64,000 bases of DNA from Clostridium chrysemydis (GCF_015234215.1 NZ_JADEKP010000001.1:806001-870000), one strand, 5' to 3'; counted from the first letter of the stretch, positions 35,017 through 44,809 are shown. Notes: generated from the sequence alone by a model not told the origin. Numbers and translations are program-made.

Positions 35017-35058
35017 AAAGCTAGAGTTGATTTACCTGTAAATCGGCTAGTTTTTTAT
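35017..35058 (+). terminator. riboswitch expression platform (terminator with alternative antiterminator)
   Basis: The terminator pairs GATTTA with TAAATC and CTAG with CTAG (about 35018-35052), then a six-T run. Its 5' arm TTGATTTACC (35027-35036) is also a perfect complement of GGTAAATCAA (34990-34999), which begins in the 3' strand of P1. Ligand-stabilised P1 should therefore free the terminator, turning the gene off when guanine is high. Confidence 0.85.
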
Positions 35059-35080
35059 ATAATTTTTTAGGAGGACTTTG

Positions 35081-36475
35081 ATGAAAAACAAACTAGAGAA
35101 ATTTTTCAAATTAAAAGAAAATAAAACTGATGTGAAGACAGAGATTATAGGTGGGTTAACAACATTTGTAACTTTTGCTTATGCACTTCTTGTTATTCCA
35201 AACATATTAAAGATGGGTGGTATGAATGCACAAGGCTTAAAAGGTGATGCAGCTTTAAATTTATCTATGTCAACTGATCCTATAATAGCTTCTGCATTTG
35301 CATCAGTTTGCATAGCAGCTGCTGTTGGAACTCTTATTATGGCTTTAAGAGCTAATTTACCATTTGTATTAGCTCCAGGACTTGGACTTGTTTCCTTTTT
35401 CTCTTATAATATTTGTTTAAAGCTTAATTTTACATGGCAAGAAGGTCTTGCTGCTGTATTTATTTCAGGAATTTTATTTATAATAATAACTTTAACATCT
35501 ATTAGGGAAAAGATAGTTTCAGCCATACCTCAAAATTTAAAATATGCAATTACAGCTGGAATAGGACTTTTTATATCATTAATTGGTCTTAAGAGTGGTG
35601 GCTTAGTAGTTGCAAGTCCAGGAACTCTTGTAGCTTTTGGGGATTTTAAAGATAAGGCTGTAATTTTAACAATAATAGGGCTAATTATAGGTATTGTTTT
35701 AATGGCAAGAAAAGTAACTGGTGCTATGCTAATTAGTATAATAATAACTACCTTAATAGGAATACCTATGGGTGTTACTAATCTTCAAGGTATGCATATA
35801 TTTTCAATGCCAACTATAGGAGATACTTTTTTTGCAATGGATATAAAAGGTCTATTAACAAGTAATGGTGATGGAGTTTTAGGTGCATTATTAACAGTAT
35901 TTATGGTTGTAATTACATTAAGTTTAGTAGATTTATTTGATACTATAGGAACTTTACTTGGAACAGCGCAAAGTTCTGGAATGGTTACAGAAGATGGTGA
36001 TGTAAAGAATTTAAGAAAGGCACTTGAATCTGATGCGGTTGGTACAACTTGCGGTGCAGTTCTTGGAACTACTACTTTAGCAACTGTAGTTGAATCAGCA
36101 GCGGGTATATCAGCAGGTGCAAGAACTGGCTTATCAAACGTAGTTGTTTCTATAATGCTTGTATTATCATTATTCTTTAGTGGCCTTGTTGGAATAGTTC
36201 CACAAAGTGCAACTGCACCAGCATTAGTTATTGTTGGGATATTAATGATGGGAGCTGTTTCAGAAATAGATTTTAGTGATTTTACAGAAGCTGTACCTGC
36301 ATTTTTCACAATAGCTATGATGCCATTTACTTATTCAATTGCAAATGGTATTGCTGTTGGTATGATATTTTATCCAATAGTAAAAATAGCAACTGGTAAA
36401 GGTAAAGAGGTACATAAAATACTTTATGTATTTGCAATATTATTTATTTTAAGATTTATTTTAATGCCAGATTAA
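35081..36475 (+). CDS. pbuG: guanine/hypoxanthine permease (NCS2, AzgA/PbuG type)
   Basis: A 464-residue, 12-14-helix purine importer. The N-terminus KTEIIGGLTTFVTFAYALLV, then MALRANLPFVLAPGLGLVSF, the central SLVDLFDTIGTLLGTA and the TTTLATVVESAAGISAGART segment are hallmarks of AzgA-like NCS2 permeases. ATG 35081 is used because TAGGAGGA lies six bases upstream. The guanine riboswitch directly before it supports guanine or hypoxanthine as the substrate. Confidence 0.93.
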   Translation: MKNKLEKFFKLKENKTDVKTEIIGGLTTFVTFAYALLVIPNILKMGGMNAQGLKGDAALNLSMSTDPIIASAFASVCIAAAVGTLIMALRANLPFVLAPGLGLVSFFSYNICLKLNFTWQEGLAAVFISGILFIIITLTSIREKIVSAIPQNLKYAITAGIGLFISLIGLKSGGLVVASPGTLVAFGDFKDKAVILTIIGLIIGIVLMARKVTGAMLISIIITTLIGIPMGVTNLQGMHIFSMPTIGDTFFAMDIKGLLTSNGDGVLGALLTVFMVVITLSLVDLFDTIGTLLGTAQSSGMVTEDGDVKNLRKALESDAVGTTCGAVLGTTTLATVVESAAGISAGARTGLSNVVVSIMLVLSLFFSGLVGIVPQSATAPALVIVGILMMGAVSEIDFSDFTEAVPAFFTIAMMPFTYSIANGIAVGMIFYPIVKIATGKGKEVHKILYVFAILFILRFILMPD

Positions 36476-36486
36476 TTTTAAATTTA

Positions 36487-36518
36487 AAAAAGAGAAGGGA
36501 AACCTTCTCTTTTTTTAT
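36487..36518 (+). terminator. pbuG terminator
   Basis: A 13-bp stem (36487-36499 with 36504-36516), GAAA loop, T run. Confidence 0.88.
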
Positions 36519-36683
36519 TTTGTAGTAATTTATAAAATTATTATGTAACTTTAAAATAAAATCCTTTAAATAAGCAAATAGTTACGCAGAAGAAAATTAG
36601 TTAGTTTAAAAGTTATTTAGCATGGAAGTCTGTAAACACTAGGCTTTAGTGATAATGTAAATTATTAAGAAAAAATAAATAAG

Positions 36684-36696
36684 TTTGAATATCAAA
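36684..36696. promoter_or_regulatory. FabT-type operator 1
   Basis: TTTGAATATCAAA, a perfect dyad of the FabT type (TTTGANTATCAAA), just upstream of the -35 box of the fatty-acid operon promoter. The gap 36519-36683 upstream shows no other feature I can support. Confidence 0.8.
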
Positions 36697-36704
36697 ATAT
36701 TTAA

Positions 36705-36733
36705 TTGACAAAACACTTTGAATATATTATAGT
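36705..36733 (+). promoter_or_regulatory. promoter of the fabT-fab-acc operon
   Basis: Consensus TTGACA (36705-36710), 17-base spacer, TATAGT (36728-36733). It is flanked by the two FabT-type dyads. Confidence 0.8.
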
Positions 36734-36745
36734 TTGATTATCAAA
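36733..36745. promoter_or_regulatory. FabT-type operator 2
   Basis: TTTGATTATCAAA overlaps the end of the -10 box and the expected transcription start, an ideal place for a repressor. Confidence 0.85.
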
Positions 36746-36848
36746 GGATTTGATTTATAAAATATTTGACATGGATTGAATTATCAGGTGAAAGGAATTA
36801 TTATTATAATTAGCTTATTAAATGAACAAAATGGAGGACTTATTTAAA

Positions 36849-37301
36849 ATGGAAAAGAAAAAACAGATATTAAATGAATTATTAGTGCAAATATTTAACG
36901 ATATACTTCAAATCGAAGAGCAAGCATTAAAGCAAGGGGTTTTAAACGATTTGTCAGTTACTGAGATTCACACTTTAGATGCAATAGGTATGTATTCTGA
37001 AAAAACTATGTCAGAAGTTGCTCAAACTTTAAAAATAACAGTAGGAACACTTACAACTGCAATAAACAAACTTATCAAAAAAGGTTATGTTGAAAGAAAG
37101 AGAATTGAAGAAGATAGAAGAGTCGTTTTAATAAAACTTACTAAAAGAGGAAAGCTTGCATATAGATTGCATGAAAAGTTTCATAACGATATGATTAATG
37201 CAACTATAGAAGGATTATCACCTGAGGAAGAAAAAGTCCTAATATCATCACTTGAAAGATTAAATGAATTCTTTAAAGTCGAGTATAATTTAAAAGATTA
37301 A
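36849..37301 (+). CDS. fabT: FabT, MarR-family repressor of fatty-acid synthesis
   Basis: A 150-residue MarR winged-helix protein. With acyl-ACP as corepressor, FabT shuts down the type II fatty-acid genes. Typical features are the N-terminal dimer helix (LNELLVQIFNDILQIEEQAL), LSVTEIHTLDAIG, the recognition helix VGTLTTAINKLIKKGYVERK and the wing EDRRVVLIKLTKRGKLAYRLHEKFH, very like streptococcal FabT. The start is ATG 36849, ten bases after GGAGGA; upstream ATGs (36822, 36831) lack a site. As first gene of the operon and next to two dyads, it is autoregulated. Confidence 0.93.
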   Translation: MEKKKQILNELLVQIFNDILQIEEQALKQGVLNDLSVTEIHTLDAIGMYSEKTMSEVAQTLKITVGTLTTAINKLIKKGYVERKRIEEDRRVVLIKLTKRGKLAYRLHEKFHNDMINATIEGLSPEEEKVLISSLERLNEFFKVEYNLKD

Positions 37302-37312
37302 GGAGAAAAAAT

Positions 37313-38290
37313 ATGAAAGAAGTAAAGATAAGTAGCATAGGCGCATATTTACCTCCCAAAATCGTAACAAATAACGATTTGAGTGAACTTGTAGAAACTA
37401 ACGATCAATGGATAGTTGAAAGAACTGGAATAAGTGAAAGAAGAGTTTCAACTGGTGAAAATACTTCAAACATTGCTCTTGAGGCTTCTAAGATAGCCTT
37501 AGAAAGAGCAAATTTAAAAGGAGAAGACATTGATTTAATTATAGTAGCTACAATAACTCCTGATTCATTTACACCTTCTGTTGCGTGTATGGTCCAAAAA
37601 GAAATAGGTGCAAAAAAAGCAACAGCTTTTGATATAAATGCTGCCTGTACTGGATTTATTTATGCATTAGAAGTATGTATGGGTTTACTAAAGTGTGGAA
37701 AGTATAATAAGGCATTAGTAGTTGGTGCAGAAACTCTTTCAAAAATAGTAGACTGGACTGATAGAAGAACTTGTGTTTTATTTGGAGACGGTGGAGGAGC
37801 TTGCATAGTAGAAGCAGTAGCTAGTGATGAAAAAGGTATAATAAATACATTTACTATATCAGATGGTGAAAAAGGAGATGCTTTAGTATCAAACGCCATT
37901 GATGTAATAAACCCATTTGTTAAGGATAAAGAAATAAAAAATAAGTATATACAAATGAATGGGCAAGAGGTATTTAAGTTTGCAACTCGCGCTATGGTAG
38001 ACTCTATAATTAATGTAGTTAAAGATACGGGAGTAGATATATCAGATATAAAATATATTATTCCACATCAAGCAAACGTTAGAATTATTGAATATGCAGC
38101 TAAAAAACTTAATTTAGATAAAGAAAAGTTTTATATAAATTTAGAAAAAGTAGGTAATACATCATCAGCATCAGTGCCAATAGCACTAAATGAATGTTTT
38201 GAAAAAGGATTACTTAAAAAAGGAGACAAAATCATATTAGTTGGTTTTGGTGGAGGATTGACTTGTGGTTCAATCCTAGTAGAATGGTAA
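37313..38290 (+). CDS. fabH: beta-ketoacyl-ACP synthase III (FabH)
   Basis: Starts fatty-acid chains by condensing acyl-CoA with malonyl-ACP. 325 residues with the catalytic triad Cys112 (DINAACTGFIYAL), His in IIPHQANVRI and Asn in VGNTSSASVP. The N-terminal NDQWIVERTGISERR and GFGGGLTCGS end are standard. AAGGAG precedes the ATG. Second gene of the fab operon, 11 bases after fabT. Confidence 0.97.
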   Translation: MKEVKISSIGAYLPPKIVTNNDLSELVETNDQWIVERTGISERRVSTGENTSNIALEASKIALERANLKGEDIDLIIVATITPDSFTPSVACMVQKEIGAKKATAFDINAACTGFIYALEVCMGLLKCGKYNKALVVGAETLSKIVDWTDRRTCVLFGDGGGACIVEAVASDEKGIINTFTISDGEKGDALVSNAIDVINPFVKDKEIKNKYIQMNGQEVFKFATRAMVDSIINVVKDTGVDISDIKYIIPHQANVRIIEYAAKKLNLDKEKFYINLEKVGNTSSASVPIALNECFEKGLLKKGDKIILVGFGGGLTCGSILVEW

Positions 38291-38347
38291 AAAGCTAAGA
38301 AAGCTTTAAATAAAAAAATAAATTTAAATTTTTTGGAGGTAACAAAA

Positions 38348-38572
38348 ATGATATTTGAAGAAATAAGAGAAGTAGTATGTGATCAATTAGGAGTAGAGGA
38401 AAGTGAAGTAACTCTTGAAACAACATTTGAAGATTTAGGAGCAGATTCATTAGACTTATTCCAAGTTGTTATAGAAATAGAAGAAAAATACGGAATACAA
38501 TTAGAAAATGCTGAAAATATTAAGAGTGTAAAAGATGCTGTAGATTACGTTAAAGCACAAAAAGGCGAGTAA
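38348..38572 (+). CDS. acpP: acyl carrier protein
   Basis: A 74-residue acidic four-helix carrier. The phosphopantetheine Ser34 lies in [20 protein letters not shown]. The start is ATG 38348, after TTTTGGAGGT; an in-frame upstream start codon overlaps that site. A hairpin directly downstream may let this gene be expressed more strongly than the rest of the operon. Confidence 0.96.
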   Translation: MIFEEIREVVCDQLGVEESEVTLETTFEDLGADSLDLFQVVIEIEEKYGIQLENAENIKSVKDAVDYVKAQKGE

Positions 38573-38595
38573 TTATAGATCTTTTAAAATATTTA

Positions 38596-38626
38596 AAAAT
38601 CGGGCTCTTAAAGAACCCGATTTTAA
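38596..38626 (+). terminator. intra-operon hairpin between acpP and fabK
   Basis: AAAATCGGG (38596-38604) pairs with CCCGATTTT (38616-38624). The T run is only TTTT followed by AA, so termination is probably partial, and transcription can continue into fabK. Confidence 0.65.
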
Positions 38627-38659
38627 TTATATTTTTAAGTAATTTTAGGAGGAACTTTT

Positions 38660-39598
38660 ATGAAAAATAGAGTTTGTGAAATGTTAAATATAGAATATCC
38701 AGTGCTGCAAGGGGGGATGGCATGGATTGCTGATGCATCACTTGCTGCAGGAGTAAGCGAAGCTGGAGGGCTAGGACTAATAACAGGTACAGCTCCAATT
38801 GAATGGATAAGAGATGAGATAAGAAAAGCAAAAAAGTTAACTAATAAACCGTTTGGAGTGAACATAATGCTTATGTCGCCTCATGTTGACGAAGTAGCAA
38901 AATTAGTTTGTGATGAAAAAGTTCCTGTAGTAACAACTGGAGCTGGAAGCCCAGGAAAGTATATGGATATGTGGAAATCACACGGAATAAAAGTAATACC
39001 GGTTGTTGCATCAGTAGCACTAGCTAAAAGAATGGAAAAGTCAGGTGCAGATGCGATAATAGCAGAAGGAACTGAATCAGGAGGGCACGTTGGACAGTTA
39101 ACAACTATGTCACTAATTCCTCAAGTTGTAGACTCTGTAAAAATTCCAGTAATAGCAGCTGGTGGAATAGCAGATGGAAGAGGAGTTGCTGCATCTTTAA
39201 TGCTTGGAGCAGAGGGCGTTCAGCTTGGAACTAGATTTTTAGTTGCAAAGGAATGTACTGTTCATCAAAACTACAAGGACAAAGTTTTAAAAGCGAAAGA
39301 TATAGATACTGATGTTACTGGTAGAGCAACTGGTCATCCTGTAAGAGTATTAAAAAATAAATTATCAAGAGAATTCCAAAAGCTTGAAAAAAGTGGTGCT
39401 TCAGTTGACGAACTTGAAGAACTTGGGAAAGGTACTTTACCCCTTGCTGCAGTAACTGGAGATATTATAAATGGATCAGTTATGGCAGGTCAAATAGCAG
39501 GACTTGTAACTAAAGAAGAATCTTGCAAAGAAATAATAGAAGATTTAATAAATGGAGCTAAAAAGGTTATAGATAATTTTGGAGGATTAAATGATTAA
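38660..39598 (+). CDS. fabK: enoyl-ACP reductase II (FabK, FMN-dependent)
   Basis: Carries out the last reduction of each elongation cycle using FMN and NAD(P)H. A 312-residue TIM barrel of the NMO/2-nitropropane dioxygenase group: IEYPVLQGGMAWIADASLAA at the N-terminus, VVTTGAGSPGKY, the catalytic His143 in ESGGHVGQ, IPVIAAGGIADGRG and GVQLGTRFL. FabK in place of FabI means expected insensitivity to triclosan-type inhibitors. TTAGGAGG precedes the ATG. Its 3' end overlaps fabD by eight bases. Confidence 0.95.
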   Translation: MKNRVCEMLNIEYPVLQGGMAWIADASLAAGVSEAGGLGLITGTAPIEWIRDEIRKAKKLTNKPFGVNIMLMSPHVDEVAKLVCDEKVPVVTTGAGSPGKYMDMWKSHGIKVIPVVASVALAKRMEKSGADAIIAEGTESGGHVGQLTTMSLIPQVVDSVKIPVIAAGGIADGRGVAASLMLGAEGVQLGTRFLVAKECTVHQNYKDKVLKAKDIDTDVTGRATGHPVRVLKNKLSREFQKLEKSGASVDELEELGKGTLPLAAVTGDIINGSVMAGQIAGLVTKEESCKEIIEDLINGAKKVIDNFGGLND

Positions 39599-40529
39599 AG
39601 ATAACGTAGCATTTTTATTTGTAGGTCAAGGTAGTCAAGAAGTAGGAATGGGAAAAGATTTTTATGAAAGCATTCCAAGATGCAAAGAAATATTCTTAAA
39701 ATCTAGTGAAATATTAGATATGGATATGGAAAACTTAATGTTTAACGGGACAGATGAAGAACTTAAAAAAACTGAAAATGCACAGCCGGCAATTCTTTTA
39801 GCATCAATCCTTGCTTTAGAAGGATTAAAAGAAGCTGGGATTTATGGAAAGTACACAGCCGGACTAAGCCTTGGTGAATATGGTTCTTTAATTTACGGTG
39901 GTGCAATATCTTTTGAAGATGGTTTAAAGCTTGTAAAAGAAAGAGGAAAAATAATGGGAAGCTCCCTTCCTAAAGGACTTGGGAAAATGGCAGCTATCCT
40001 TAAATTAAATGAAGAGAAAACAAAGGAATTATTAAATAGATGTAGTGAATTTGGAATTATCGAAGGTGCAAATTATAATTGCCCAGGTCAAATTGTAGTA
40101 TCAGGTGAAAATAAACCTGTAGAAGAAAGTGTTAATATAGCTAAAGAACTTGGTGGTATGGGAATATTACTTAATGTAAGTGGACCTTTTCATAGCTCAC
40201 TTTTAGAAGAGGCTAGTTGTGATTTTATGAAAGAATTACAAAATGTAGATTTTGTAGATGAAGATAAAGTCATCTATTCAAACGTTAAAGGTTTACCTTA
40301 TGAAAAAGGTGACAATAAAAGAGAGTTATTAAAAAATCACATAAAAAGCCCAGTCTTATTTGAAAAAACTATTAGAGATATGTTAGATAAAGGTGTCGAT
40401 ACATTTATAGAAATCGGCCCTGGAAAAACTCTAAAAGGGTTTGTAAAAAAAATAGATAGAAAAGCAAAAGTATTTAATGTTTATGATGTTAATTCTTTAA
40501 ATGAATGTATAGATGCATTTAAAGAATAA
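39591..40529 (+). CDS. fabD: malonyl-CoA:ACP transacylase
   Basis: Transfers malonyl groups from CoA to ACP. 312 residues: FLFVGQGSQEVGMG at the N-terminus, nucleophile Ser93 in AGLSLGEYGSL, the acyl-binding FHSSLLE His region and EIGPGKTLKGF near the end. The start lies inside the end of fabK, preceded by TTTTGGAGG. Fifth gene of the fab operon. Confidence 0.96.
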   Translation: MIKDNVAFLFVGQGSQEVGMGKDFYESIPRCKEIFLKSSEILDMDMENLMFNGTDEELKKTENAQPAILLASILALEGLKEAGIYGKYTAGLSLGEYGSLIYGGAISFEDGLKLVKERGKIMGSSLPKGLGKMAAILKLNEEKTKELLNRCSEFGIIEGANYNCPGQIVVSGENKPVEESVNIAKELGGMGILLNVSGPFHSSLLEEASCDFMKELQNVDFVDEDKVIYSNVKGLPYEKGDNKRELLKNHIKSPVLFEKTIRDMLDKGVDTFIEIGPGKTLKGFVKKIDRKAKVFNVYDVNSLNECIDAFKE

Positions 40530-40545
40530 ATAATAGGAGGTTTAT

Positions 40546-41286
40546 ATGTTAAAAGGTAAATGTTCTGTAGTTACAGGAGCTTCAAGAGGAATTGGAAGGG
40601 CTATAGCTAAAAGATTAGCAAAGGCAGGTTCAAATATTGTTATAAATTATAGAAGTAGTGAAAAAGAAGCTTCAGAATTAAAAAATGAATTAGAAGATAT
40701 GAACGTAGAAGTTCTTGTATATAAATGTGACATTCAAAATATAAATGAAGTATCAGATATGCTTAAAGCTGCAAAAGAAAAGTTTGGAAAAATTGATATT
40801 ATGGTAAATAATGCTGGAATAACGAAAGATACCTTACTTTTAAGAATGAAAGAAGAAGATTTTGATAGTGTTATTGATGTAAATTTAAAAGGGGTATTTA
40901 ATTGTTTAAAAGAAATTACTCCAATTATGGTTAGACAAAAGAGTGGAAAGATTATAAATCTTTCATCTGTAATTGGACTAATTGGAAATGCAGGTCAAGT
41001 AAATTATGCTGCATCAAAAGCTGGAGTAATTGGAATGACAAAGTCATTAGCAAAAGAAGTTGGTAGTAGAGGTATTACTGTAAATGCGGTAGCACCAGGA
41101 TTTATTCAAACAGACATGACTAATGATTTAAATGATAAGTATAAAGACGAAATAAAGAAAAACATACCACTTAGAAGATTAGGAGAAGCGGAAGATGTTG
41201 CAAACTTAGTAGCATTTTTAGCTTCAGAAGAGTCATCATATATAACAGGTCAGGTTATAAATGTAGATGGCGGAATGGTAATGTAG
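40546..41286 (+). CDS. fabG: 3-oxoacyl-ACP reductase
   Basis: NADPH-dependent reduction of beta-ketoacyl-ACP. 246 residues; classical SDR with VTGASRGIGRAIAK (9-22), NNAG (88-91), the catalytic set Ser140/141-Tyr154-Lys158 (INLSSVIG, QVNYAASKAG) and VNAVAPGFIQTDMT. TAGGAGG precedes the ATG. It lies between fabD and fabF as in other clostridia. Confidence 0.96.
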   Translation: MLKGKCSVVTGASRGIGRAIAKRLAKAGSNIVINYRSSEKEASELKNELEDMNVEVLVYKCDIQNINEVSDMLKAAKEKFGKIDIMVNNAGITKDTLLLRMKEEDFDSVIDVNLKGVFNCLKEITPIMVRQKSGKIINLSSVIGLIGNAGQVNYAASKAGVIGMTKSLAKEVGSRGITVNAVAPGFIQTDMTNDLNDKYKDEIKKNIPLRRLGEAEDVANLVAFLASEESSYITGQVINVDGGMVM

Positions 41287-41296
41287 AGGTGAAATT

Positions 41297-42538
41297 ATGG
41301 ATAGAAGAGTTGTAGTTACAGGAATGGGAGCATTAACTCCTATAGGAAATAATGTAAGTGATTTTTGGAATAACGCAAAAGCTGGTAAATTAGGAATAGA
41401 TTACGTTACTTTGGTAAATAAGGATGAAGTTTCTGTTAAAATAGCAGGTGAAGTTAAAGACTTTGATCCAACAGAGTATTTAGATAGAAAAGAAAGTAAA
41501 AGATTAGATAGATTTTGTCAATTTGCTTTAGTTTCAGCTAAAGAAGCTATAGAATCAGCTAATTTAGACTTAGATAATATGGATAAAGAAAGAATAGGAG
41601 TTATTGTAGGATCTGGTATTGGAGGGTTTCAAACTATAGAAACAGAAATCTCTAAAATGGCAGGAGGAAGCTCAAGAAGGGTTTCACCATTTTTTATTCC
41701 TATGGCAATAATTAATATGGCAGCTGGAAATATCTCTATTAAATATGGTTTAAAAGGACCTTCAACATCAGTAGTTACAGCTTGTGCTACAGGTACAAAT
41801 TCAATAGGTGAAGCTTTTAGACAAATTAAGCATGGTTATGCAGATGTAATGTTAGCTGGTGGAGTTGAGGCTCCAATAACTAAAATAGGTATAGAAGGTT
41901 TTGCAAGTTTAAAAGCACTAAATTCTTCTAATGATCCTAAGAGAGCATCTATTCCTTTTGATAAAGAAAGAAGTGGATTTGTTATGGGAGAAGGTGCTGG
42001 AATTCTTGTTTTAGAATCTTTAGAATCTGCTAAAAAAAGAGGTGCTAAAATTTTAGCTGAGGTTGTTGGATATGGAAGCACTTGTGATGCATACCATATA
42101 ACTTCACCAGACCCAGATGGAGAGGGTGCTGCAAGAGCTATGCTAGAAGCTATTAATGAAGCAAATATAGAAAAAGAGGAAGTTTCTTATATTAATGCAC
42201 ACGGAACATCAACTCCATTAAACGATAGATTCGAAACGGCTGCAATTAAAAAAGCATTCGGTGAATATGCTTATAAAATCCCAGTTTCATCAACAAAATC
42301 GATGACAGGGCATTTACTTGGGGCAGCAGGTGCTATTGAAGCGATAATTTGCGTAGAATCACTTTTAGAAAACTTTGTTCCACCTACTATCGGTTTAGAA
42401 GAAAAAGATGAAGATTGCGATTTAGATTATGTAAGCACAGGTGGAAGAGATGAAGAAGTTAATTATGCTTTAACAAACTCATTAGGTTTTGGTGGACACA
42501 ATGCTACTTTACTATTTAAAAAGTGGAGCGAAAACTAG
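41297..42538 (+). CDS. fabF: beta-ketoacyl-ACP synthase II
   Basis: Chain-elongating condensing enzyme. 413 residues with Cys163 in VTACATGTNSIG, the two histidines in INAHGTSTPLND and STKSMTGHLLGAAG, and the GFGGHNATLLF end. GAGGTG before the ATG. The start follows fabG by 10 bases. As no FabB is present here, FabF is the only elongating synthase in the cluster. Confidence 0.97.
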   Translation: MDRRVVVTGMGALTPIGNNVSDFWNNAKAGKLGIDYVTLVNKDEVSVKIAGEVKDFDPTEYLDRKESKRLDRFCQFALVSAKEAIESANLDLDNMDKERIGVIVGSGIGGFQTIETEISKMAGGSSRRVSPFFIPMAIINMAAGNISIKYGLKGPSTSVVTACATGTNSIGEAFRQIKHGYADVMLAGGVEAPITKIGIEGFASLKALNSSNDPKRASIPFDKERSGFVMGEGAGILVLESLESAKKRGAKILAEVVGYGSTCDAYHITSPDPDGEGAARAMLEAINEANIEKEEVSYINAHGTSTPLNDRFETAAIKKAFGEYAYKIPVSSTKSMTGHLLGAAGAIEAIICVESLLENFVPPTIGLEEKDEDCDLDYVSTGGRDEEVNYALTNSLGFGGHNATLLFKKWSEN

Positions 42539-42550
42539 GAGGATTTAAAA

Positions 42551-43024
42551 ATGAATATAAATGAAGTAAAAGAATTAATTAATCTTATAAATGATTCAGA
42601 TTTAGCATATTTTGAATTAAATAATTCAGAGATATCATTAAAAATGGATAAATCAATGAATAGAAGTGAAAGTTTTAAAGAAGTTAAAAGTTTAGAGCTT
42701 CCTTTAGTTAAGACGAATGACAAAGTTTTAAATGAAGTAAAGGAAGTTAAAGCAAATGATATTACTCCTAAAGAAGAAAAAGGCGGGAAAATAATAACTT
42801 CACCTATGGTTGGAACTTTTTATGCAAAAGCTTCTCCGGATTCTGATCCATTTGTAACTTTAGGGGCTAACGTAAATAAAGGTGATGTTATCTGCATTAT
42901 TGAAGCTATGAAACTTATGAATGAAATAGAAAGTGAAAGTAATGGAAAAATCACTGAAGTTTTAGTTGAAGATGGCGATATGGTTGAGTTTGGAACTCCA
43001 CTTTTTAGAATTGAGGAGGCTTAA
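42551..43024 (+). CDS. accB: biotin carboxyl carrier protein of acetyl-CoA carboxylase
   Basis: 157 residues: an N-terminal helical domain, a flexible charged linker (about 40-78), and the C-terminal biotinyl domain with [10 protein letters not shown] and the biotin-accepting Lys121 in [15 protein letters not shown] before the ATG. It sits 12 bases after fabF and 3 bases before fabZ. Confidence 0.96.
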   Translation: MNINEVKELINLINDSDLAYFELNNSEISLKMDKSMNRSESFKEVKSLELPLVKTNDKVLNEVKEVKANDITPKEEKGGKIITSPMVGTFYAKASPDSDPFVTLGANVNKGDVICIIEAMKLMNEIESESNGKITEVLVEDGDMVEFGTPLFRIEEA

Positions 43025-43027
43025 TAA

Positions 43028-43447
43028 ATGTTAAATATTAAAGAGATTAAAGAAATACTACCACATAGATATCCATTTCTTTTAGTAGATAGAATAACTG
43101 AACTTAATGAAGAAAAAGTTGTAGGTTATAAGAATGTAACAATAAATGATAATTTTTTTCAAGGGCATTTTCCAGAAGAACCTGTAATGCCAGGAGTTTT
43201 AATTCTTGAAGCTATAGCACAAGTAGGTGCAGTTGCAATTCTTAGCAGAGAAGAATTTAAAGGAAAAATTCCTTTCTTTGCTGGGGCTGATAAAGTAAAA
43301 TTTAGAAAACCTGTAGTTCCAGGAGATAAATTAGAACTTAGCTGTGAAATAGTTAAACTAAGAGGAAAAATAGGCATAGGAAATGGTGTAGCAACTGTAG
43401 ATGGAAAGAAAGTTTGCGAAGCTCAAATTATGTTTGCAATAGGATAG
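43028..43447 (+). CDS. fabZ: 3-hydroxyacyl-ACP dehydratase
   Basis: A 139-residue hot-dog-fold dehydratase. Active-site His47 lies in [16 protein letters not shown] and Glu61 in [20 protein letters not shown] at the N-terminus is the family signature. GAGGAGG precedes it, overlapping the end of accB. Confidence 0.96.
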   Translation: MLNIKEIKEILPHRYPFLLVDRITELNEEKVVGYKNVTINDNFFQGHFPEEPVMPGVLILEAIAQVGAVAILSREEFKGKIPFFAGADKVKFRKPVVPGDKLELSCEIVKLRGKIGIGNGVATVDGKKVCEAQIMFAIG

Positions 43448-43456
43448 GTGAAAATT

Positions 43457-44809
43457 ATGTTTAAAAAGGTACTAATAGCAAATAGAGGTGAAATAGCAGT
43501 TAGAATAATAAGAGCGTGTAGAGAACTTGGAATTCAAACTGTAGCTGTTTATTCTGATATAGACAAAGAAGCACTTCATACACAAATAGCTGATGAGGCT
43601 GTATGTATAGGAGGAGCTCTTGCAAAAGATAGTTATTTAAATATAACTAATATACTTAGTGCATGTGTTCTTACAGGTGCCGATGCAATTCATCCTGGAT
43701 TTGGCTTTCTTTCTGAAAATGCTAAATTTTCTAAGATGTGCAAGGAATGTAATATAAAATTTATAGGTCCAGACTATGAGTCAATTGAACTTATGGGTAA
43801 TAAAGCGCGTGCTAGAGAAGTAATGAAGAAAGCAGATGTACCAGTAGTACCAGGGTTTGAAGGGACTATTGAAAGTGAAGATCATGCTCTAGATATAGCA
43901 AAGGAAATAGGGTATCCAGTTATGATAAAGGCTGCAGCAGGTGGAGGCGGTAAAGGTATTAGAATCGCTAAAGATGATGCAGAATTTTTAAAGGGATATA
44001 AAACTGCAAAAGCAGAATCAAGTGCATGTTTTGGGGATGACACTTTATATATTGAGAAGTTCGTAGAAGAACCAAGACATATAGAATTTCAAATATTAGC
44101 AGATGAATATGGGAATGTAATACATTTAGGAGAGAGAGAATGTTCTCTTCAAAGAAAAAATCAAAAGGTTTTAGAAGAAGCACCATCTTCAGTTTTAAAC
44201 GAAAAAACTAGAGAAGAGATGGGCGAGATTGCAAAAAGAGCGGCTAAAGCAGTTAATTATAAAAATGCAGGAACAATAGAGTTTTTATTTGATAAAGATA
44301 ATAACTACTACTTTATGGAAATGAATACTAGAATTCAAGTTGAACACCCTATAACGGAGATGATTACAGGTGTAGATATTGTTAAGGAGCAGATAAAAAT
44401 TGCAAGTGGAGAAAGGCTAAATCTAACTCAAGATGATATTAAAATAACAGGTCATGCGATTGAGTGTAGAATTAATGCAGAAGATCCATTTAATGATTTT
44501 AGACCTTGTCCTGGGGTGATAGATGAGCTTTATTTACCAGGAGGACTTGGAATTAGACTAGATTCAGCTGTTTATTGTGGATATAAAATACCTCATTGCT
44601 ATGATTCTATGATAGCAAAACTTATAGCCTACGGAGAAAATAGAGAAGAAGCTATAATAAAAATGAAGAGAGCCCTTAGTGAATTTGGTGTAGGTGGCGT
44701 TAAAACTAATATAGAATTTCAATATTGGATTTTAGAACTAGAAGAATTCTTAAGAGGAGATTATGATACCTCTTTTTTAGGAAAGAAGTTGGTGACTAGA
44801 AATGCTTAA
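43457..44809 (+). CDS. accC: biotin carboxylase of acetyl-CoA carboxylase
   Basis: ATP-dependent carboxylation of biotin on AccB. 450 residues from ATG 43457 (an upstream in-frame GTG at 43448 overlaps the ribosome site ATAGGTG). Key motifs are [19 protein letters not shown], the glycine-rich [31 protein letters not shown] and [14 protein letters not shown]. Full length. It overlaps accD by eight bases. Confidence 0.97.
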   Translation: MFKKVLIANRGEIAVRIIRACRELGIQTVAVYSDIDKEALHTQIADEAVCIGGALAKDSYLNITNILSACVLTGADAIHPGFGFLSENAKFSKMCKECNIKFIGPDYESIELMGNKARAREVMKKADVPVVPGFEGTIESEDHALDIAKEIGYPVMIKAAAGGGGKGIRIAKDDAEFLKGYKTAKAESSACFGDDTLYIEKFVEEPRHIEFQILADEYGNVIHLGERECSLQRKNQKVLEEAPSSVLNEKTREEMGEIAKRAAKAVNYKNAGTIEFLFDKDNNYYFMEMNTRIQVEHPITEMITGVDIVKEQIKIASGERLNLTQDDIKITGHAIECRINAEDPFNDFRPCPGVIDELYLPGGLGIRLDSAVYCGYKIPHCYDSMIAKLIAYGENREEAIIKMKRALSEFGVGGVKTNIEFQYWILELEEFLRGDYDTSFLGKKLVTRNA

